The notes under the pieces: model-generated | Seen by the model: only the letters and a program-made list of their open reading frames with translations | Told to the model about the DNA's origin: nothing | Database searches by the model: none | Part shown: in pieces, positions 7,134-8,845 of the stretch | Numbering within the stretch: the first letter of the stretch is position 1 | How the letters are laid out: every line of letters begins with the position of its first letter | Source of the DNA: Ignavibacteriota bacterium | GTDB lineage: Bacteria; Bacteroidota; Kapaibacteriia; Palsa-1295 | Direction: 5' to 3' | Length of the DNA stretch: 8,845 nucleotides | Assembly (NCBI GenBank): GCA_003151215.1 | Contig: PLXB01000324.1 | Location: forward strand, 1-8,845 | Made by a program: the position numbers and the translations under genes

Positions 7134-7709
7134 TTATAGTTGAAATAGTTCAGACGTGTCGGGTGGCAATGCAACACAAGGGTCACCTCTCATTCCACCT
7201 CCCGTAAGAATCAATTCCTCCAACCAATCTATTGTACTATCATATAAATTTGCTCCTATCCGTTTGAAGCCTTGACCCTTCTTCTGGATCGCAAGTAATG
7301 CCGATGGAATATTTATTGCCTGTTTCCCGAAGTAAACAAATTCCGTTGATAGCAATACTTGGATATTCTTGTTATACCATTCGGTTGGCCAACGATTGGT
7401 GTGACCTCGATGAATGCTTCGCTTGACAGCCAACTCTTCAGAAGTCCAATAATCATTGAATTTTAATATTTTAGTAACACGCATAGCATAGAGCAGTTTT
7501 CCATTTCCACAGCTTTCTGCACTTAGTCCGCCAGTACCGATGACCCAGTCATTCAATTCTGCAAGTTCTTGTATGTTATTCCTGCCATTCGGGCCGTGTT
7601 TATATTTGCAGCCAACGATTGCAAGTACATCTCCGTATGGATTCGGGGTATATCCATAGTCGTGATCAACAACATAGGAAAAAATATAAGGCGGTCGTAA
7701 CGACTCCAT
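7134..7709 (-). CDS. Nmad2 (nucleotide modification associated domain 2) protein
   Basis: The 191-residue product matches the Nmad2 family, predicted by comparative genomics to be linked to modified nucleic-acid bases; I know of no settled biochemical activity. Visible hallmarks are FSYVVDHDYGYTPNP (10-24), which is the family's signature opening, CK (34-35), NDWVIGTG (53-60), KLLYAMRV (71-78), a YW pair (87-88) with KR (96-97), and STEFVYFGKQA (121-131). It is probably cytoplasmic, without signal or membrane segment. I chose the ATG at 7709, ten bases after the stop of the DUF2971-like gene. The frame stays open 99 bases further upstream, but that extension lies inside the preceding gene and adds nothing family-like; a GTG at 7718 is possible. 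The usual basic segment between the KR pair and the last strand differs from what I remember of typical members, so this is a divergent one. Its neighbours suggest an accessory nucleic-acid-related operon. Confidence 0.75.
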   Translation of the reverse strand: MESLRPPYIFSYVVDHDYGYTPNPYGDVLAIVGCKYKHGPNGRNNIQELAELNDWVIGTGGLSAESCGNGKLLYAMRVTKILKFNDYWTSEELAVKRSIHRGHTNRWPTEWYNKNIQVLLSTEFVYFGKQAINIPSALLAIQKKGQGFKRIGANLYDSTIDWLEELILTGGGMRGDPCVALPPDTSELFQL

Positions 7710-7719
7710 CGAGCTCACT

Positions 7720-8727
7720 TTATTTGCGTTTTTCAATCGGAACAGACGGATCAAATCTTTCGGCATAGGCTCGCAATTTGGCAAGTTCTTCTCGTGAAAT
7801 ATTCTCATCCACGATAATCTTTGAAAGCCGGAAGGTAAAAAGATACCTTTTCTTCAAATGGGTTCTGATATCATCGTCTGGATATTCATGACGATCTTCC
7901 TCTAGTCCGATCAAAGGAAAAGAAACATGTACCAACCCAGGTTGATCGCTTGAAGGGCCTGCCCCGAACGCAGCAAGTTCTGGTGTCGAAAGTGATCTCC
8001 CTAAATTCTGAAGATAATAGTCATTCACACCAAATCTATGCTCTCTTTCAGGAATAAACTCCTCGCCTTTAGTGTGCAACGCTAAGTGGATAATCCCTGA
8101 AAATACAAATTTATATCCCAACGCCCTTTGAATCCTATCATAAATTCTGTTCAAGCATTCGATTCGGCGCTCATAATTTACTTTTCGAAGCTCAAAAAAG
8201 CTTAGATCGCGCAATATCTCAGGCAGATGAGAATCGGGCAACGGTTCAATCTGAACTTCTAAGCATATTTGTGCTGCGCCTTCTGTACTTTTACTCCACA
8301 AAAACTCATTGTCTGATGAATCGGTCGTGGAAAAAATATAGCTGTTCCTTCGTACTTCTTCAGTGCTGCGTGAATACTTCTCGCCACCGAAAGTTACTTC
8401 TTCTGGAATGTTGAGACCATCAAGTAGCCCCGAATATTCATCGGGGTCTTCAGCAAAATACTTTTCCAAGAAATACATACGTATGCACTTGTTCCAAAGG
8501 GCAAACATTCCGTGTTCCAGAGGAATATAATGATACAATTTTGTGGTAAACGGTATAACGGGGGCAAGCAAAGAGAGTAGCCCCTTAACAAAATTGTTGT
8601 CTCCTATCGGATATATAATTTTATCGTCTTCGGTCCACCAGAGGTCGGCTTCTGTGATTTGGAGTTCAGGGTACTCTCTGAGTTCTTCAAGGATGATCTT
8701 GGCTGCTCTGGGGCGTGGGTCTGACAT
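7720..8727 (-). CDS. DUF2971-like protein
   Basis: The 335-residue product has the scattered motifs of the DUF2971 family, widespread and of unknown activity. They are LYHYIPLE (64-71), corresponding to the family's opening YKY/YHY plus short helix; EDPDE (93-97), matching its N/DDPxE site; a serine-rich strand YIFSTTD (130-136); FLWSKSTEGAAQICLEV (142-158), matching the W-x-x-Y-x-x-x-x-x-G-x-C-L-x-F block; and FIPEREHRFG (224-233), matching the late E-x-EWR block. The aromatic/tyrosine of the W-block is changed (WSKS instead of W-x-x-YA), so it is a divergent member. The first 60 residues are extra and unrecognised. No signal peptide or membrane segment is seen. It is the first gene of the minus-strand cassette, with an ATG at 8727 and no Shine-Dalgarno site. 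The Nmad2 gene follows after 10 bases. Any enzymatic role would be guesswork. Confidence 0.65.
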   Translation of the reverse strand: MSDPRPRAAKIILEELREYPELQITEADLWWTEDDKIIYPIGDNNFVKGLLSLLAPVIPFTTKLYHYIPLEHGMFALWNKCIRMYFLEKYFAEDPDEYSGLLDGLNIPEEVTFGGEKYSRSTEEVRRNSYIFSTTDSSDNEFLWSKSTEGAAQICLEVQIEPLPDSHLPEILRDLSFFELRKVNYERRIECLNRIYDRIQRALGYKFVFSGIIHLALHTKGEEFIPEREHRFGVNDYYLQNLGRSLSTPELAAFGAGPSSDQPGLVHVSFPLIGLEEDRHEYPDDDIRTHLKKRYLFTFRLSKIIVDENISREELAKLRAYAERFDPSVPIEKRK

Positions 8728-8780
8728 AATAAAAGATAACTGAGAGAAGCTGGATGAAGTTCTAAAGATCGCCGAAGGGT

Positions 8781-8824
8781 ATAAGAAGCAAAAGCCGGAA
8801 TGGTTGGGTGTTGCATTCCGGCTT
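8781..8824 (-). terminator. Intrinsic terminator-like hairpin upstream of the accessory operon
   Basis: An 11-bp perfect stem (AAGCCGGAATG at 8792-8802 with 8814-8824) and an 11-base loop are followed on the minus strand by TTTTGCTTCTTAT. This suits termination of a minus-strand gene lying to the right of the window, insulating the DUF2971-like operon. The remaining bases 8728-8780, between it and the ATG at 8727, must hold that operon's promoter; I see no confident -10/-35 pair. Confidence 0.6.
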
Positions 8825-8845
8825 CATATTTCTTAATAGGCTGTT

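Noticed and set aside
8604..8816. A 70-codon minus-strand frame overlapping the start of the DUF2971-like gene.
   Set aside because: It runs through the terminator-like hairpin and is out of frame with the better-supported gene; it is a shadow.

Overview
The window reads as a chromosomal segment of a Gram-negative bacterium. It has an outer-membrane beta-barrel ending in phenylalanine, a lipoprotein with a twin-arginine (Tat) signal, moderate-to-low GC, and few clear Shine-Dalgarno sites. A member of the Bacteroidota/Chlorobiota (FCB) group is a reasonable guess, but this is inference from style only; no RNA gene or phylogenetic marker is present.

Left part (1-5071, all + strand) is a cell-envelope and transport cluster. 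A GT4-family glycosyltransferase (163-1332) is broken by one in-frame TGA at 988-990, just before its EX7E sugar-nucleotide motif. Its natural stop overlaps the start of a Tat-exported, lipobox-bearing metallophosphoesterase of the YkuE type (1329-2312). Next come an Omp85/BamA-type barrel without POTRA domains (2326-3534) and a 14-helix DHA2 (EmrB/QacA-type) MFS exporter (3626-5071). The first three genes look like one transcription unit handling glycan or lipid chemistry at the envelope.

Middle part (5072-6454): a small unrecognised basic protein (5156-5530, +) converges on a minus-strand gene (5606-6181). The latter's product resembles the APCDD1 domain known from animal Wnt inhibitors, here as a single domain without signal peptide or cysteines. 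To its right are a palindrome, a short hairpin and a strong terminator-like hairpin.

Right part (6455-8845, minus strand) is an accessory cassette. In transcription order it holds a DUF2971-like protein (7720-8727), an Nmad2 (nucleotide modification associated domain 2) protein (7134-7709) and a homing-endonuclease-associated-repeat protein (6751-7113). The last is cut off in its second repeat and abuts a C-terminal remnant of an IS1595/ISXO2-type transposase (6455-6754). The genes are 10-20 bases apart, so they are probably co-transcribed. A terminator-like hairpin near 8781-8824 separates them from whatever lies further right. This cassette and the APCDD1-like gene are the most interesting parts of the window; their functions are not established from sequence alone.
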